DNA from: Acidimicrobium ferrooxidans DSM 10331
Lineage (GTDB): Bacteria > Actinomycetota > Acidimicrobiia > Acidimicrobiales > Acidimicrobiaceae
Direction of reading: 5' to 3'
Assembly: GCF_000023265.1 (NCBI RefSeq)
Contig: NC_013124.1
Span: forward strand, 62,001-126,000
Length of the DNA: 64,000 nt
In this document: piece by piece, positions 9,901 through 17,510 of the stretch
Layout of the letters: each line of letters opens with the position of its first letter
Position numbering within the stretch: the first letter of the stretch is position 1
Program-made: the position numbers and the translations under genes
The notes under the pieces: model-generated
What the model saw: the letters and a program-made list of their open reading frames with translations, nothing else
The model's database searches: none
What the model was told of the DNA's origin: nothing

Positions 9901-10292
9901 CGGTGTGGGACGCTGCCGAGGCGAGAATCGCGGTCGCGCTCGGTGATCAAGGCCGTGCGCGCGAGCTCCTCGCGCGCGGTGTCGCCGAGCTCGAGGATCC
10001 TGTGCGCACCGACATCACGTGGCTCGCGCGTGCCGTGCAGTACGCGTGGGTCGCTGGCGACGTCCGCGACGTCGAGATGGCGCAGCGCTTGGTGGCACTC
10101 CTTGCGCCCTACCGAGGGACGGTGCACTGGTCGGTGTGCGTCAGCCTCGGTCCGGTCGACCTACTCCTCGCACGGCTGTTGATGCTGGCCGACCCGCGAC
10201 GTGCCTCGACACCGCTCGAGCGTGCGCGTCGGCTCCTCGCCAACGATGGGCTCGCATACTGGCGCGCACGGCTTGCCGACCTGGTGAGCTGA
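6951..10292 (+). CDS. AfsR/SARP-type regulator: winged helix-BTAD-AAA ATPase-TPR
   Basis: The product has about 1113 aa. An OmpR/SARP-like winged helix begins at VKVRVLGQPRVE, with the QRAKFLVGLAAAGG helix, and is followed by a bacterial transcriptional activation domain. An AAA/STAND ATPase comes next, with Walker A GPAGIGKT near 331-338 and Walker B LVVLDDLHWAS near 438-448. The remaining 500 or more residues are alanine/leucine-rich helical repeats of TPR type. It should be a DNA-binding switch activated by ATP and an unknown signal. It sits between a surface-protein gene and a sortase gene, both preceded by SARP-box-like repeats, so these are its likely targets. The start is uncertain: ATG 6951, GTG 6981/6987 after GGAGGTGA, ATG 6999 and GTG 7050 are all in frame. 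Confidence 0.85.
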   Translation: MRHDDASDPEVTVRQPMGAYGRSATGRRTGGPRVKVRVLGQPRVETSLGSIAVGGQRAKFLVGLAAAGGVLSVEEAATLLWPSVRPPSWRGALRVLVHELRDAFSRVGAPRGLVQRSGPIFVLDTGDGEVDVDLWFARDAARDGRAAWEAGDFVTARARAEDVESILAEGVLPGLDDEAVRDLRGGVTAERIRNLEVLARSAAALGDCSSALETVEGALGLDPTNQPLCQVGLMAAETLGAVARGLALYARLRAALASGLGVSPSPALAASYARLIAAQGGQARGADEPHSLPEAMRSRHRVVGRTTELAHLGVLWGRVERGEGLASVVVGPAGIGKTALLGELGAVVVSRGGRVLYGRESDPPSHELAAIVEALRAYQTRCARVGVPCNLGPLGADLETLLGSGSDNVRLAPRSRRLRLSQAVRGWWAAVGSERPTLVVLDDLHWASATTTAILADLAVDGPPEGVLVVGAARSTGSALPPSIGSLVSWGARTIELGPLALDAVADLLGSTGHDAARVAAEVWLASGGNPERVWELAELVVNPGARGRSGLARLDVDRLSPPARRIVRAAAVLGRATPASVVFDVADTDDVAALQEAQAAGVLGLSQGGSVVLRHDLLREDVLAQAGTDEKVRLHARAAEALAKGGTSSHTLVHHLARAAPVVSPERLAKARLSAAREAASLGAYEDALSALDAWRVERSDGGADDLDALVLRVECLSALGDPRLRDAVVELLERAVVLRRIAAAATAAEIVTAALIPTLVGREDPAITTRLQAALERARRPEHIASLASALALSRVWTASARDRRALARRAVAALDRRGGQGADALALATLTRAHLGSLEAAHPAHRLASARRILALARSTHDIEGVARGHLLAHDALVELGHLDEADLELQAARLCAAALDDQVRWEVEIREAGRRLMAGRLRDAEAAAEQALVTVRAEILREGAAAVYGAQLMMVREAEGRLGELADAVAEFRRVQHEWTVWDAAEARIAVALGDQGRARELLARGVAELEDPVRTDITWLARAVQYAWVAGDVRDVEMAQRLVALLAPYRGTVHWSVCVSLGPVDLLLARLLMLADPRRASTPLERARRLLANDGLAYWRARLADLVS

Positions 10293-10609
10293 GTCTTGGC
10301 GAGGTGCTGAGCGCTGTCGGTCGTCCTCGGCGCTGGCGGGGCGTTGTCTCGTCTCTGGGCCTTCGCTCTCCTCGCGCGGACGCTGCCCCGTGACTACCCC
10401 TTGGCAGGGGCGTGTCGCGATGTCGCCGAGCGCGGCGTGATCGTGTCGTCCCCGGGGCCGACCGGTGACCCCTTGTCCTTGGCGCGAGGCCTGACGCGCA
10501 CGGTGCCGTTAGTGCGCCGTTAGCGCCGACCCGCGGAACTGGATCGGAGACGTTGGGTGTGAGTCTCCTGCGAGCACGGTCCGGGCGGTCGCGTGCTTGA
10601 TTGGCGAAG
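10293..10609. other. Intergenic region upstream of sortase gene
   Basis: This 317-bp gap separates the regulator from the sortase gene and has no coding evidence. It contains the 11-bp-period repeats at 10507-10524. No clear -10 hexamer or Shine-Dalgarno sequence could be picked out between the repeats and the start codon. Confidence 0.5.
10507..10524 (-). promoter_or_regulatory. SARP-box-like direct repeat upstream of sortase gene
   Basis: Read on the plus strand, CGTTAGT (10507-10513) and CGTTAGC (10518-10524) are separated by GCGC. On the minus strand this is GCTAACG-N4-ACTAACG, the same heptamer and the same 11-bp period as at 3128-3145. The pair ends about 86 bp before ATG 10610. Its orientation relative to the downstream gene is opposite to that at the surface-protein gene, which is unusual for a directional SARP site. 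Confidence 0.45.
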
Positions 10610-11662
10610 ATGGTCGCGGTGCTGGAACGTGCGGGACTGGGGCAGCATCGAGGGCGTCGATTCGTCACGCGTCACCCGAGGTCGCGACGGCGGTTCGCTG
10701 TGGCGAGCCTCGGCTTTGTGCTCGCGGGGCTTGGCACCGCAGGCATCGTGTGGCCGGTGACGTGGCTGCAGCACGCCGAGGCGCGCGGGACGGTGTCGAT
10801 TCGACGCGTCGTGCGGTCTGAGTGTGACGCCGTACCAGCGGGAGCGATCGGCGTGTTGGCCATCCCTTCCGTAGGCGTCGTTGCGCCGGTTGCCCAAGGA
10901 CTGGCCCAAGCGACCCTCGCGTGGGCGGTCGGCCATGATCCCTCCACACCGTTGCCAGGTGAACTGGGCGTCTCGGTGCTGGCAGCTCACGACGTGAGCT
11001 ACTTCGCGTCGAACGCAACGTTGCGGAGGGGGGCCGCCGTGCTCTACGCACAGGGTTGCCGGACCTACGTCTTTACCGTTGCAGATCGCTTGGTTCTGCA
11101 CCCTGGCCAACTCATTCCGCCGCCAGGTCCGCGTGGGCTCGCCCTCGACAGTTGTTGGCCGAGCGACGCACTGTTCCTGACCCCTGATCGGCTCATCGTC
11201 ACGGCGCGGTTGGTGGCGATCACCCGGGGCGATCGACTCACGCTGGCGAGCACAGGCGTGACGCCAAGCCTCCCAGCCGGTGTCCCCCAGCCCCCGAACC
11301 TCTTCGCCTCGGGGTGGCTTGGCGGGACGCTCACCATCCTGGGCGCAGCGTCAGTAAGGTGGCGAGACAGTCGTGCTCCCATGGCGTGGGAGGCCGAGGC
11401 ATTGGCCAGCTTGTCAGCCGCCCGGGTGGGCCTCGCGCAGGACGCGCGCTGGACTTCCCTCGTCGTCGCGGCCGGGACCGTGCGCACGGGGCTCCTTCTG
11501 GCTCCGTATACGTCCGGGACACCAGTGAGCGTACGTGAGGTCGTCCTAGGGGATCGCGTTCTCTCCGTCGCCGTCACGGTTACCTTGGGCGGCAACCCGC
11601 TGACCGTGACCGAGGTTCCGAGCGCGGGCACGCTCCGCATCGTCTCGGTCGATCCCGTCTAA
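10610..11662 (+). CDS. Sortase family transpeptidase with C-terminal extension
   Basis: The 350-aa protein has one N-terminal membrane helix (about 30-52) and then a sortase fold. GVLAIPSVGVVAPVAQG is the first strand, PLPGELGVSVLAAHDVSYF carries catalytic His127, LDSCWPS carries catalytic Cys182, and TPDRLIVTARL carries catalytic Arg194. All three catalytic residues are present in the family order. Beyond about residue 215 there is an extra 135-residue tail with a hydrophobic stretch near 225-240, not usual for a minimal sortase. The enzyme would attach or polymerise secreted proteins through a C-terminal sorting signal. The product of 3218-6322 is the obvious candidate substrate. ATG 10610 and TTG 10601 are both possible starts; neither has a strong ribosome site. 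Confidence 0.85.
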   Translation: MVAVLERAGLGQHRGRRFVTRHPRSRRRFAVASLGFVLAGLGTAGIVWPVTWLQHAEARGTVSIRRVVRSECDAVPAGAIGVLAIPSVGVVAPVAQGLAQATLAWAVGHDPSTPLPGELGVSVLAAHDVSYFASNATLRRGAAVLYAQGCRTYVFTVADRLVLHPGQLIPPPGPRGLALDSCWPSDALFLTPDRLIVTARLVAITRGDRLTLASTGVTPSLPAGVPQPPNLFASGWLGGTLTILGAASVRWRDSRAPMAWEAEALASLSAARVGLAQDARWTSLVVAAGTVRTGLLLAPYTSGTPVSVREVVLGDRVLSVAVTVTLGGNPLTVTEVPSAGTLRIVSVDPV

Positions 11663-12289
11663 GGATCCGGCCCCTCGCTCGGCCTCGGAGACGACGCCAT
11701 CGAGTGTCGATGGACCAGGTCCGGCCACGTGGCGGGTGTCCCGCGACGCTACGGATGGGTCGTGATGTCGGTGGCGTCTGCACTGGGACGGATGGGCCGT
11801 AGCGACAGGTGGCCACCCGTGCTTCGGCCCAGCCACGTGGTCGGACCCGCACGAAGACGCCCCTTGCGATGCTTACGCAACGGACGCGGCCTCTCGCGGA
11901 CCGTCGCCGCTCGTGGTCCCCGGTCGTCGAGATGGCGCGGTTCGACTCTGTGGAACTGCCGTGGACGCCGGTTCCGTCGCCGTTGGCGGCGTCGAGCGGT
12001 TCTGGCACTCGGAATGCGGGCGGTGCAGAGTGCAACAGCGGCCTCGAGACCGGTCGCTTCACGATCGTGGTCTTGACCAGCAGCTGGGGGGTCCGGCTTC
12101 CGAGGACGAAGGTTGTGCTATCGGCTCCGGGGAGGTACCGCCGAGGCGGCGTGCGTCCAGACGGCAGAGGCGCCCGACCACGGCTTCGCGAAGGCGCGCA
12201 TCGAGGGACGCCGGGACGGCCCTCGACGTGGGTACCCGAGAGGTGGCAACGGCTGGCCGGTCGTGCAGCAGCCGCTGCCTCCGTCTCGT
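11663..12289. other. Convergent intergenic region
   Basis: No supported gene lies between the sortase (plus) and the patatin gene (minus). A small perfect hairpin, CCATCGA-GTG-TCGATGG at 11697-11713, lies 35 nt after the sortase stop and could help termination, but it lacks a T-tract. Long open frames here have no recognisable domain and look like GC-rich background. Confidence 0.5.
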
Positions 12290-13141
12290 TCAGCGTGCGG
12301 CTTCTCGTGCGGGCGTGCCTTCCAGTGAGGCGGCGAGGGTCCGCACCGCCGTCCGATAGCCCGACTCGATGAGCGTCGATGTCTGAGAGAAGTCGAGGGC
12401 ATCGAGGGCGTTGGCGGCCGGGCACTCCAGCACGATCACCTCGGCACGTTCTCGTGCCCACGCGAGCTCAGTGGCGAGCTGTGCTCGCTTGGTGAGCGTG
12501 ATCGAGCGCACCAGGGCCTCGAGAGGGCGCTCGTGGACAGGGAGCGGATCGGCGAGCGTGCCCGTCAGGAGCACGACGATGCGCGTCGCACCGAGATCGG
12601 CGGCCCTTGCGACCGGGGTGTCGTGGAGGACACCACCGTCGACCCATTCGCGTCCATCGTGAACGAGTGGCGGCAGGACGCCAGGGATCGCGGCACTGCC
12701 GTAGAGCAGGGCGACGGCGGGACCTTGACGCTCCCATCGTGCTTCGCCGGTGCGCGGGTCAGCCAAGACGAGTTCCATCGGCACCGTGGTATCGGCGAGG
12801 TCGACGACCGGCACGTGGGCTGCGATAAAGGTCATGAGCGGTTCGGCGGGGAAGACGCTCGCCCGGCGCGTCGCGTACCGGAGGAGTGTCACGAGCTTGG
12901 TCGCCGGGAACAGGCGCGCGGCTCTCAGCGACTGCCAGATGCTCTCGAGGCGCTCGACACTGCGCGACGTCGGGTCGGCTGCAACGATCACGCCGTTCAG
13001 GGCGCCGACCGATGCGCCAACGACGAGATCGGGTCTCACCCCTGCTTCGAACAAGGCTCGTAGCATGCCGACGTGGCATGCGCCCCTTCCACCGCCTCCG
13101 GCAAAGACGAACGCCGTGAGCTCGTGCTGCTCGTCTCGCAT
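12290..13141 (-). CDS. Patatin-like phospholipase
   Basis: The 283-aa protein carries the patatin signature. The glycine-rich oxyanion loop is GGGGRGACHVG (15-25), the nucleophile elbow is GASVG with Ser44, and the Asp of the dyad is in VDGG (about Asp168). The family hydrolyses acyl esters of phospholipids or lipids, usually as a cytoplasmic or peripheral membrane enzyme; RssA-like bacterial members are about this size. It is probably monocistronic. A TAGCGT hexamer ends 7 nt before the ATG and there is no Shine-Dalgarno, so the mRNA is probably leaderless. The substrate is unknown. Confidence 0.9.
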   Translation of the reverse strand: MRDEQHELTAFVFAGGGGRGACHVGMLRALFEAGVRPDLVVGASVGALNGVIVAADPTSRSVERLESIWQSLRAARLFPATKLVTLLRYATRRASVFPAEPLMTFIAAHVPVVDLADTTVPMELVLADPRTGEARWERQGPAVALLYGSAAIPGVLPPLVHDGREWVDGGVLHDTPVARAADLGATRIVVLLTGTLADPLPVHERPLEALVRSITLTKRAQLATELAWARERAEVIVLECPAANALDALDFSQTSTLIESGYRTAVRTLAASLEGTPAREAAR

Positions 13142-13148
13142 GCCTGCA

Positions 13149-13154
13149 ACGCTA
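13149..13154 (-). promoter_or_regulatory. -10 hexamer of predicted leaderless patatin mRNA
   Basis: TAGCGT on the minus strand is followed by TGCAGGC (7 nt) and then the ATG at 13141. This places the expected transcription start at the start codon. Confidence 0.5.
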
Positions 13155-13156
13155 GC

Positions 13157-13684
13157 TCAGGACGTCGGCGTGTCTTTCGCAGTCTGTGGGCCCTTGGTCC
13201 GCTCGTCGTCGCTGCCGCAGTTCGCACACGAGGACGCGACGTCGAGCTCGCGGACGAGGTCCGCGAGGAGGGCAAGCAGCATCTCGCGACGATCCGGTCC
13301 CCAGTTCTGCAGCGCGCGCTCCAGAACTGCATGGCGCCGAGCGCGGAGCTCTTCGAGGACCTGCTTACCGCTCGGCGTGAGGCGTACCTTGGCGACACGT
13401 GCGTCCTCGGCGTCAGCGACCTTCTCGATGAGGCCACGATGCGCGAGGGCCTTGAGCTGGCGTGAGACGGTGGAGATGTCGAGGTTGAGTTGGGTGGCGA
13501 GGTCGCTGACTCGGATCTCGCCGTGGTGGGCGATGGCGACGAGCTGCCAGAAACCGGCTCCGATGGCGTAGGTAAACGTGGCATGCTCGCCCGAGCTCAC
13601 GCGAAGTCGACGCAGTGACTGCCCCAGTCGGAAGAGCAGTTCGTCGAGCGTGCGCGAGGCATCGGAGTCGGGGGATGACGCCAT
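13157..13684 (-). CDS. MarR-family transcriptional regulator
   Basis: The 175-aa protein has a MarR winged helix. FWQLVAIAHHGEIRVSDLA and LDISTVSRQLKALAHRGLI form the helix-turn-helix (about 45-85), and DARVAKVRLTPSG is the wing (about 92-105). The C-terminus carries a CANC pair near 156-159 that could bind metal or act as a thiol switch; this is an inference. MarR proteins bind palindromes as dimers and often control the divergent gene, here the PLP decarboxylase at 13804, from the shared 119-bp gap. A TATGCT hexamer 8 nt before the ATG predicts a leaderless transcript. Confidence 0.88.
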   Translation of the reverse strand: MASSPDSDASRTLDELLFRLGQSLRRLRVSSGEHATFTYAIGAGFWQLVAIAHHGEIRVSDLATQLNLDISTVSRQLKALAHRGLIEKVADAEDARVAKVRLTPSGKQVLEELRARRHAVLERALQNWGPDRREMLLALLADLVRELDVASSCANCGSDDERTKGPQTAKDTPTS

Positions 13685-13692
13685 CGGGTCCG

Positions 13693-13698
13693 AGCATA
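13693..13698 (-). promoter_or_regulatory. -10 hexamer of predicted leaderless marR mRNA
   Basis: TATGCT on the minus strand is followed by 8 nt (CGGACCCG) and ATG 13684. The divergent decarboxylase gene has its own possible -10, TAGGAT, at 13764-13769. Confidence 0.5.
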
Positions 13699-13803
13699 CC
13701 CGTCGCCTCGATCGACGCTCGGGCTCGGCGCCTCATGCAGTGTTCGCATACTTTGAGGGTCGCTAGGATCGCCACGTCTTCCCTCACCAGAGAAGGAGGG
13801 GTC

Positions 13804-15180
13804 GTGCACCGACTCGATGATGAACTCCGGTCGCTCCAAGCGTCGATCGTTCGCTACGCCATGGAACGCATTGCTCTCCAGCCACCACCGCTCGACGGGC
13901 CGAAGAGCGCCGACGAACTGCGCGCGCTCTACGGCGCGAACGTCACCGAGGACGGTATCGGCGGCGAAGAGGCCTTGCGCCGCTTCGTCGAGGGCTACGC
14001 GCCGGCCACCCTCAGCTCGGATCACCCTCGGTTCTTGGCGTTCGTCCCGGTCGCTCCGACCAAGGCAGCGGTGCTCTTCGACATGATCGTCTCGGCCTCG
14101 AGCATCTCCGGGACCTCGTGGCTCGAGGGCGCTGGCGCGGTGTACCTCGAGAACGAGGCGCTGCGCTGGCTCGCCGACCTCATCGGGTTCCCCGAGACGG
14201 CTGGTGGGACGTTCCTGTCGGGAGGTTCGCTCGCGAACCTTTCCGGTCTTCACGCAGCGCGTCAGGCGGCCAAGGAGCGCCTCGGCGGTGTGCGGCCCGA
14301 TCGCTACCGCATTCTTGCCTCGACCGAGGCGCACTCGTCGATTCGCACGGCAGCTGACGTCATGGATCTCGAGGTCGTCGAGGTCGAGGTCAACGATCCG
14401 GGACGGTTGCGCGGTGAGGACCTCGTACGGACGTGGGCAAAGCTGACCGATGCCGAGCGCAACTCGGTGGTCGCTGTCGTGGCAACGGCCGGCACGACGA
14501 ACGCGGGCCTCGTCGATGCACTTGACGAGGTCGCCGACTTTGCCGAGGTCAACGGGCTCTGGATGCACGTCGACGCTGCCTACGGTGGTGCTGCGCTCGC
14601 GTCCCATCTTCGCGAGCGCTTTCGTGGCATCGAACGTGCAGGCTCCGTCGTGATCGACCCGCACAAGTGGCTGTTCGCTCCGTTCGATGCTGCGGCCATC
14701 GTCTACCGTGACCCGAACGTTGCTCGGCGGGCCCTGACGCAAGAGGCCGCCTACCTCGACGAGATCAATCGTGCGCCCGACTGGAACCCGTCGAGCTACG
14801 GCTATCACCTCTCGCGGCGAGTTCGAGGTCTGCCATTCTGGTTCTCGCTCGCGACGCACGGCACGCGCCGTTATCGCGAGGCCATCGAAGCGTCGATCAC
14901 GCTTGCCCACGAGAGCGCCCACGAGATCGAGCGACGTCCCTACCTCGAGCTCGCGATCGAGCCCGAACTGAGCGTCGTGGTGTTTCGACGCCTGGGATGG
15001 GATGCCGAAGCGTACGAGCGATGGTCGCGGCAGGCGCTGGTCGACGGGGTGGGCTTCGTCCTCCCCACGGCCTATCGAGGGGAGAAGCTGTTGCGCTTCT
15101 GCTTCGTCAATCCACTGACCACCCTCGACGACGTACGGGCCATCCTCGACACGCTCGCGATCGACCCTCGGCCCTGGTGA
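13804..15180 (+). CDS. PLP-dependent amino-acid decarboxylase (group II, aromatic-L-amino-acid type)
   Basis: The 458-aa protein belongs to the pyridoxal-dependent decarboxylase family of aromatic amino acid, Glu and Tyr decarboxylases. The region FLSGGSLANLSGLHAAR binds PLP phosphate, HVDAAYGGAA contains the Asp that contacts the pyridine nitrogen, and DPHKWLFAPFD contains the Schiff-base Lys288. Substrate specificity cannot be read from the sequence; tryptophan, DOPA-like amino acids or glutamate are possible. GTG 13804 is selected because AAGGAGGGG lies just upstream. TAGGAT (13764-13769) is a candidate -10. The HIT gene overlaps its stop codon, suggesting one transcript. Confidence 0.88.
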   Translation: MHRLDDELRSLQASIVRYAMERIALQPPPLDGPKSADELRALYGANVTEDGIGGEEALRRFVEGYAPATLSSDHPRFLAFVPVAPTKAAVLFDMIVSASSISGTSWLEGAGAVYLENEALRWLADLIGFPETAGGTFLSGGSLANLSGLHAARQAAKERLGGVRPDRYRILASTEAHSSIRTAADVMDLEVVEVEVNDPGRLRGEDLVRTWAKLTDAERNSVVAVVATAGTTNAGLVDALDEVADFAEVNGLWMHVDAAYGGAALASHLRERFRGIERAGSVVIDPHKWLFAPFDAAAIVYRDPNVARRALTQEAAYLDEINRAPDWNPSSYGYHLSRRVRGLPFWFSLATHGTRRYREAIEASITLAHESAHEIERRPYLELAIEPELSVVVFRRLGWDAEAYERWSRQALVDGVGFVLPTAYRGEKLLRFCFVNPLTTLDDVRAILDTLAIDPRPW

Positions 15181-15593
15181 GAGCCGTGAGCTGTCCGTTG
15201 TGCGGCGCGGCGGCGAGTGCGCTCCGCCGTTCGACCCTCGCCGCGGTCGTCGCGGATCGCTATCCGGTCGCAGCGGGCCACCTCTTGGTGCTGCCGCTGC
15301 GTCACTGTGGCCGGCTCGTCGATCTCGACGACGAGGAGCGAGCGGATCTCTGGGCGTTGGTGCACGACACGCTCGATGCTCCACCGCCGGTCGTTGGTGA
15401 GGCAGATGGCTGGACCGTCGGTGTGAATGATGGAGCGGCGGCAGGCCAGGTCATCGATCACGTCCATGTCCACCTCATTCCGAGGCGAGCTGGCGACGTC
15501 AGCGACCCGCGCGGTGGCGTGCGCTGGGTCCTTGGGGCGAAGGCGCCGTGGTGGGACGACGTCGGAGTCGACGACGCCTCGCGTCACCGTTGA
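15177..15593 (+). CDS. HIT-family nucleotide hydrolase/transferase
   Basis: The 138-aa protein contains the histidine triad HVHVHLIPR (His95, 97, 99) and the upstream strand VAAGHLLVLPLRH found in HIT proteins. An N-terminal CPLC motif resembles the metal-binding CxxC of bacterial HINT/HIT proteins. Family members hydrolyse AMP-linked nucleotides such as dinucleoside polyphosphates or AMP-amino acids. GTG 15177 overlaps the decarboxylase stop (GTGA), implying coupling; GTG 15186 is an alternative start. Confidence 0.85.
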   Translation: MRAVSCPLCGAAASALRRSTLAAVVADRYPVAAGHLLVLPLRHCGRLVDLDDEERADLWALVHDTLDAPPPVVGEADGWTVGVNDGAAAGQVIDHVHVHLIPRRAGDVSDPRGGVRWVLGAKAPWWDDVGVDDASRHR

Positions 15594-15686
15594 CGTCGGC
15601 GAGCTGCCAGGGCGAGCTGTCAGCGATATCAGGGAGGGGCCGCGGCTCATGCGGACCCGAGTCGCCGGCTCGACGATCGGCCCCGA

Positions 15687-15721
15687 CACCAGCAGCGGAG
15701 CCCCCATCCCCGCTGCTGGTG
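15687..15721. terminator. Stem-loop in convergent gap, probable bidirectional terminator
   Basis: A perfect 12-bp inverted repeat has arms CACCAGCAGCGG at 15687-15698 and CCGCTGCTGGTG at 15710-15721, with an 11-nt loop. It lies midway between the HIT gene (ends 15593) and the oppositely oriented oxidoreductase (ends 15770). There is no T-tract, as is common for actinobacterial terminators. Confidence 0.6.
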
Positions 15722-15769
15722 CGTGCGCCGCGACCCATCGGCAGCGGCGCGTGGCCCCCCAAAGGCTGC

Positions 15770-16975
15770 CTAGGCGATGCCCTTGAGCATCCCGTGCCAG
15801 TAGAGCGCGGGCAGTCCGTAGCGCTTGAGCAACCACATTGAGTAGTGCTCCTTCGTCGTGTCGATCAGCGGCACGGTCGGGTGCGGATTGCCGGTGTAGT
15901 CGAACTCGGCGAGCAGCATGCGGTTGCGAGCGGTCACGAGCGGGCACGACCCGTAACCGTCGTAGTGCGCTTCGGGTGTGCGCCCTGCCATCACTGCCTT
16001 TAGGTTCGCGACCACGACGGGTGCCTGCTTGCGTACGGCGGCACCGGTCTTGGCGTTGGGCGTGTTGCCGGCGTCGCCGAGGGCGAACACGTTGGGATAG
16101 CGCACGTGCTGCAGCGTCTCCTTGTTGACCTCGACGCAGCCGCCTGGCGTCCCGTCGGACAGAGGCGTCGCCTTCAACCAGTCAGGAGCGCTCTGCGGCG
16201 GTACGGCATGGAGGAAGTCGTAGGAGATGGTCTCCTTGGTGCCCTCCTTGTTGTCGGAGATGACGACCTCGCGCTTGGTGCCGTCGATCTCCACCATCTC
16301 CGATTGGAACCGAACATCGATGCCGTAGCGCGCAACGACCTTCTCGAGCTCCTTCGCCCACACCGGCACGCCGAACATCGTCGGTCCAGGGAGCACGAGG
16401 ATGACGTGGATCTTGTCGAGCACGCCCTCGATCCGCCAGTAGTCCGCCGCGAGGTAGGCAATCTTCTGAGGCGCGCCGGCACACTTGATCGGTCCCGAGG
16501 GCATGGTGAAGACCGCCGTGCCCGAGCGGGTCCGCTGGATGAAGTCCCAGGTGCGTGGCGCGAGATCGAACGTGTAGTTGCTCGAGACCCCGTCGTGGCC
16601 TACCGCCTCGGTGAGTCCGGGCACTCGATCCCAATTGAGCTGAATACCCGGGCACACGACCAGGTAGTCGTAGTGGACGGGAATGTCGCTCTCGGTGCTC
16701 ACGACCTGGTTCTCCGGATCGATGGTGACCACCCGGTCACGGATCCACTTCACGCCACGCGGCATGACCGAGGCCTCGGAGCGCACGGTCTCACTCGCCT
16801 TGGCGAGCCCTCCCCCCACGACGGTCCACAGTGGCTGGTAGTAGTGATTCTCCGATGGCTCGATGATCGCGACGTCGGTCTCGCCTGCTCGTCGGAGGCG
16901 TGCCGCCACCGTGATGCCCGCGGAACCTCCGCCGATGATGACCACCTTGTGGTGGAGCCCCTTCGCTTCGGCCAT
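15770..16975 (-). CDS. sqr: Sulfide:quinone oxidoreductase, type II (SQOR-like)
   Basis: The 401-aa flavoprotein begins with the FAD dinucleotide-binding motif VVIIGGGSAGITVA (11-24). The segment GPIKCAGAPQKIAYLAADYW (Cys165) and the C-terminal YDGYGSCPLVT (Cys344) match the two redox cysteines of mitochondrial-type SQOR. The second FAD contact NVFALGDAGNTPNAKT is present. Family enzymes oxidise sulfide at the membrane surface and reduce quinone. It could support sulfide detoxification or energy gain, but a related non-sulfide NADH-type flavoprotein is not excluded. ATG 16975 has a strong GGAGGGG site. No sulfur-transfer partner gene is adjacent. Confidence 0.82.
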   Translation of the reverse strand: MAEAKGLHHKVVIIGGGSAGITVAARLRRAGETDVAIIEPSENHYYQPLWTVVGGGLAKASETVRSEASVMPRGVKWIRDRVVTIDPENQVVSTESDIPVHYDYLVVCPGIQLNWDRVPGLTEAVGHDGVSSNYTFDLAPRTWDFIQRTRSGTAVFTMPSGPIKCAGAPQKIAYLAADYWRIEGVLDKIHVILVLPGPTMFGVPVWAKELEKVVARYGIDVRFQSEMVEIDGTKREVVISDNKEGTKETISYDFLHAVPPQSAPDWLKATPLSDGTPGGCVEVNKETLQHVRYPNVFALGDAGNTPNAKTGAAVRKQAPVVVANLKAVMAGRTPEAHYDGYGSCPLVTARNRMLLAEFDYTGNPHPTVPLIDTTKEHYSMWLLKRYGLPALYWHGMLKGIA

Positions 16976-17072
16976 GTCCCCTCCTCGACCTCATGAAGGT
17001 TGTGCTGATACCGACAAGGGTACACCACTGAGGGACCTTAGTTGAATTTGGTTCGGGACTTTCGTCCCTTGT

Positions 17073-17510
17073 TCACGTCGATTCAGGTCTGCGGTCGGCT
17101 CGGAGCCTGGTGACGTAGCGCGACGGGCAGTCGTCCATGACGACGATGAGACCGCCCTCGCGCGCGATGGCGGCAGCCTCGTCCGAGACGATCCCGAGCT
17201 GGAGCCACAGTGCTCGAGCGCCGACACCGACGGCGGCGCGAGCCACCGCGGGGCACGCCTCCGGGCGGCGGAAGACGTCGACGAGGTCGATCGAGTGCTC
17301 CGCGGCAGCAGCCTCGAGCGTGGGGTAGGCGGGCAGGTCGTGCACCATGGTTTCGCGAGGGTTCACCGGCAGCACCTCGTAGCCGAGGTCGAGGAGCTCC
17401 GCCATGACGTGGTGGGAAGCCCGCCACGGGTTCGAGGACGCTCCGACCATGGCGATGGTGTGGACCGAGCGGAGGACGTCGATGGGCTGCTCGGCGCCGA
17501 TCACGATCAT
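17073..17510 (-). CDS. CoA-binding domain protein (YccU-like)
   Basis: This 145-aa protein is a single Rossmann-like CoA-binding domain. TIAMVGASSNPWRASHHV is the phosphate loop, followed by GYEVLPVNPRETMVHDLPAYPTL, DLVDVFRRPE and ALWLQLGIV, all typical of the YccU family. Stand-alone domains of this type bind CoA or acyl-CoA; the physiological role is unknown. ATG 17508-17510 overlaps the TGA of the upstream dehydrogenase by one base (TGATG), so translation is coupled. Confidence 0.87.
   Translation of the reverse strand: MIVIGAEQPIDVLRSVHTIAMVGASSNPWRASHHVMAELLDLGYEVLPVNPRETMVHDLPAYPTLEAAAAEHSIDLVDVFRRPEACPAVARAAVGVGARALWLQLGIVSDEAAAIAREGGLIVVMDDCPSRYVTRLRADRRPEST

Noticed and set aside
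11580-12461. Minus-strand open frame of 293 codons between sortase and patatin genes
   Set aside because: It overlaps both flanking genes and has an Arg/Pro-rich background composition without a domain or ribosome site.
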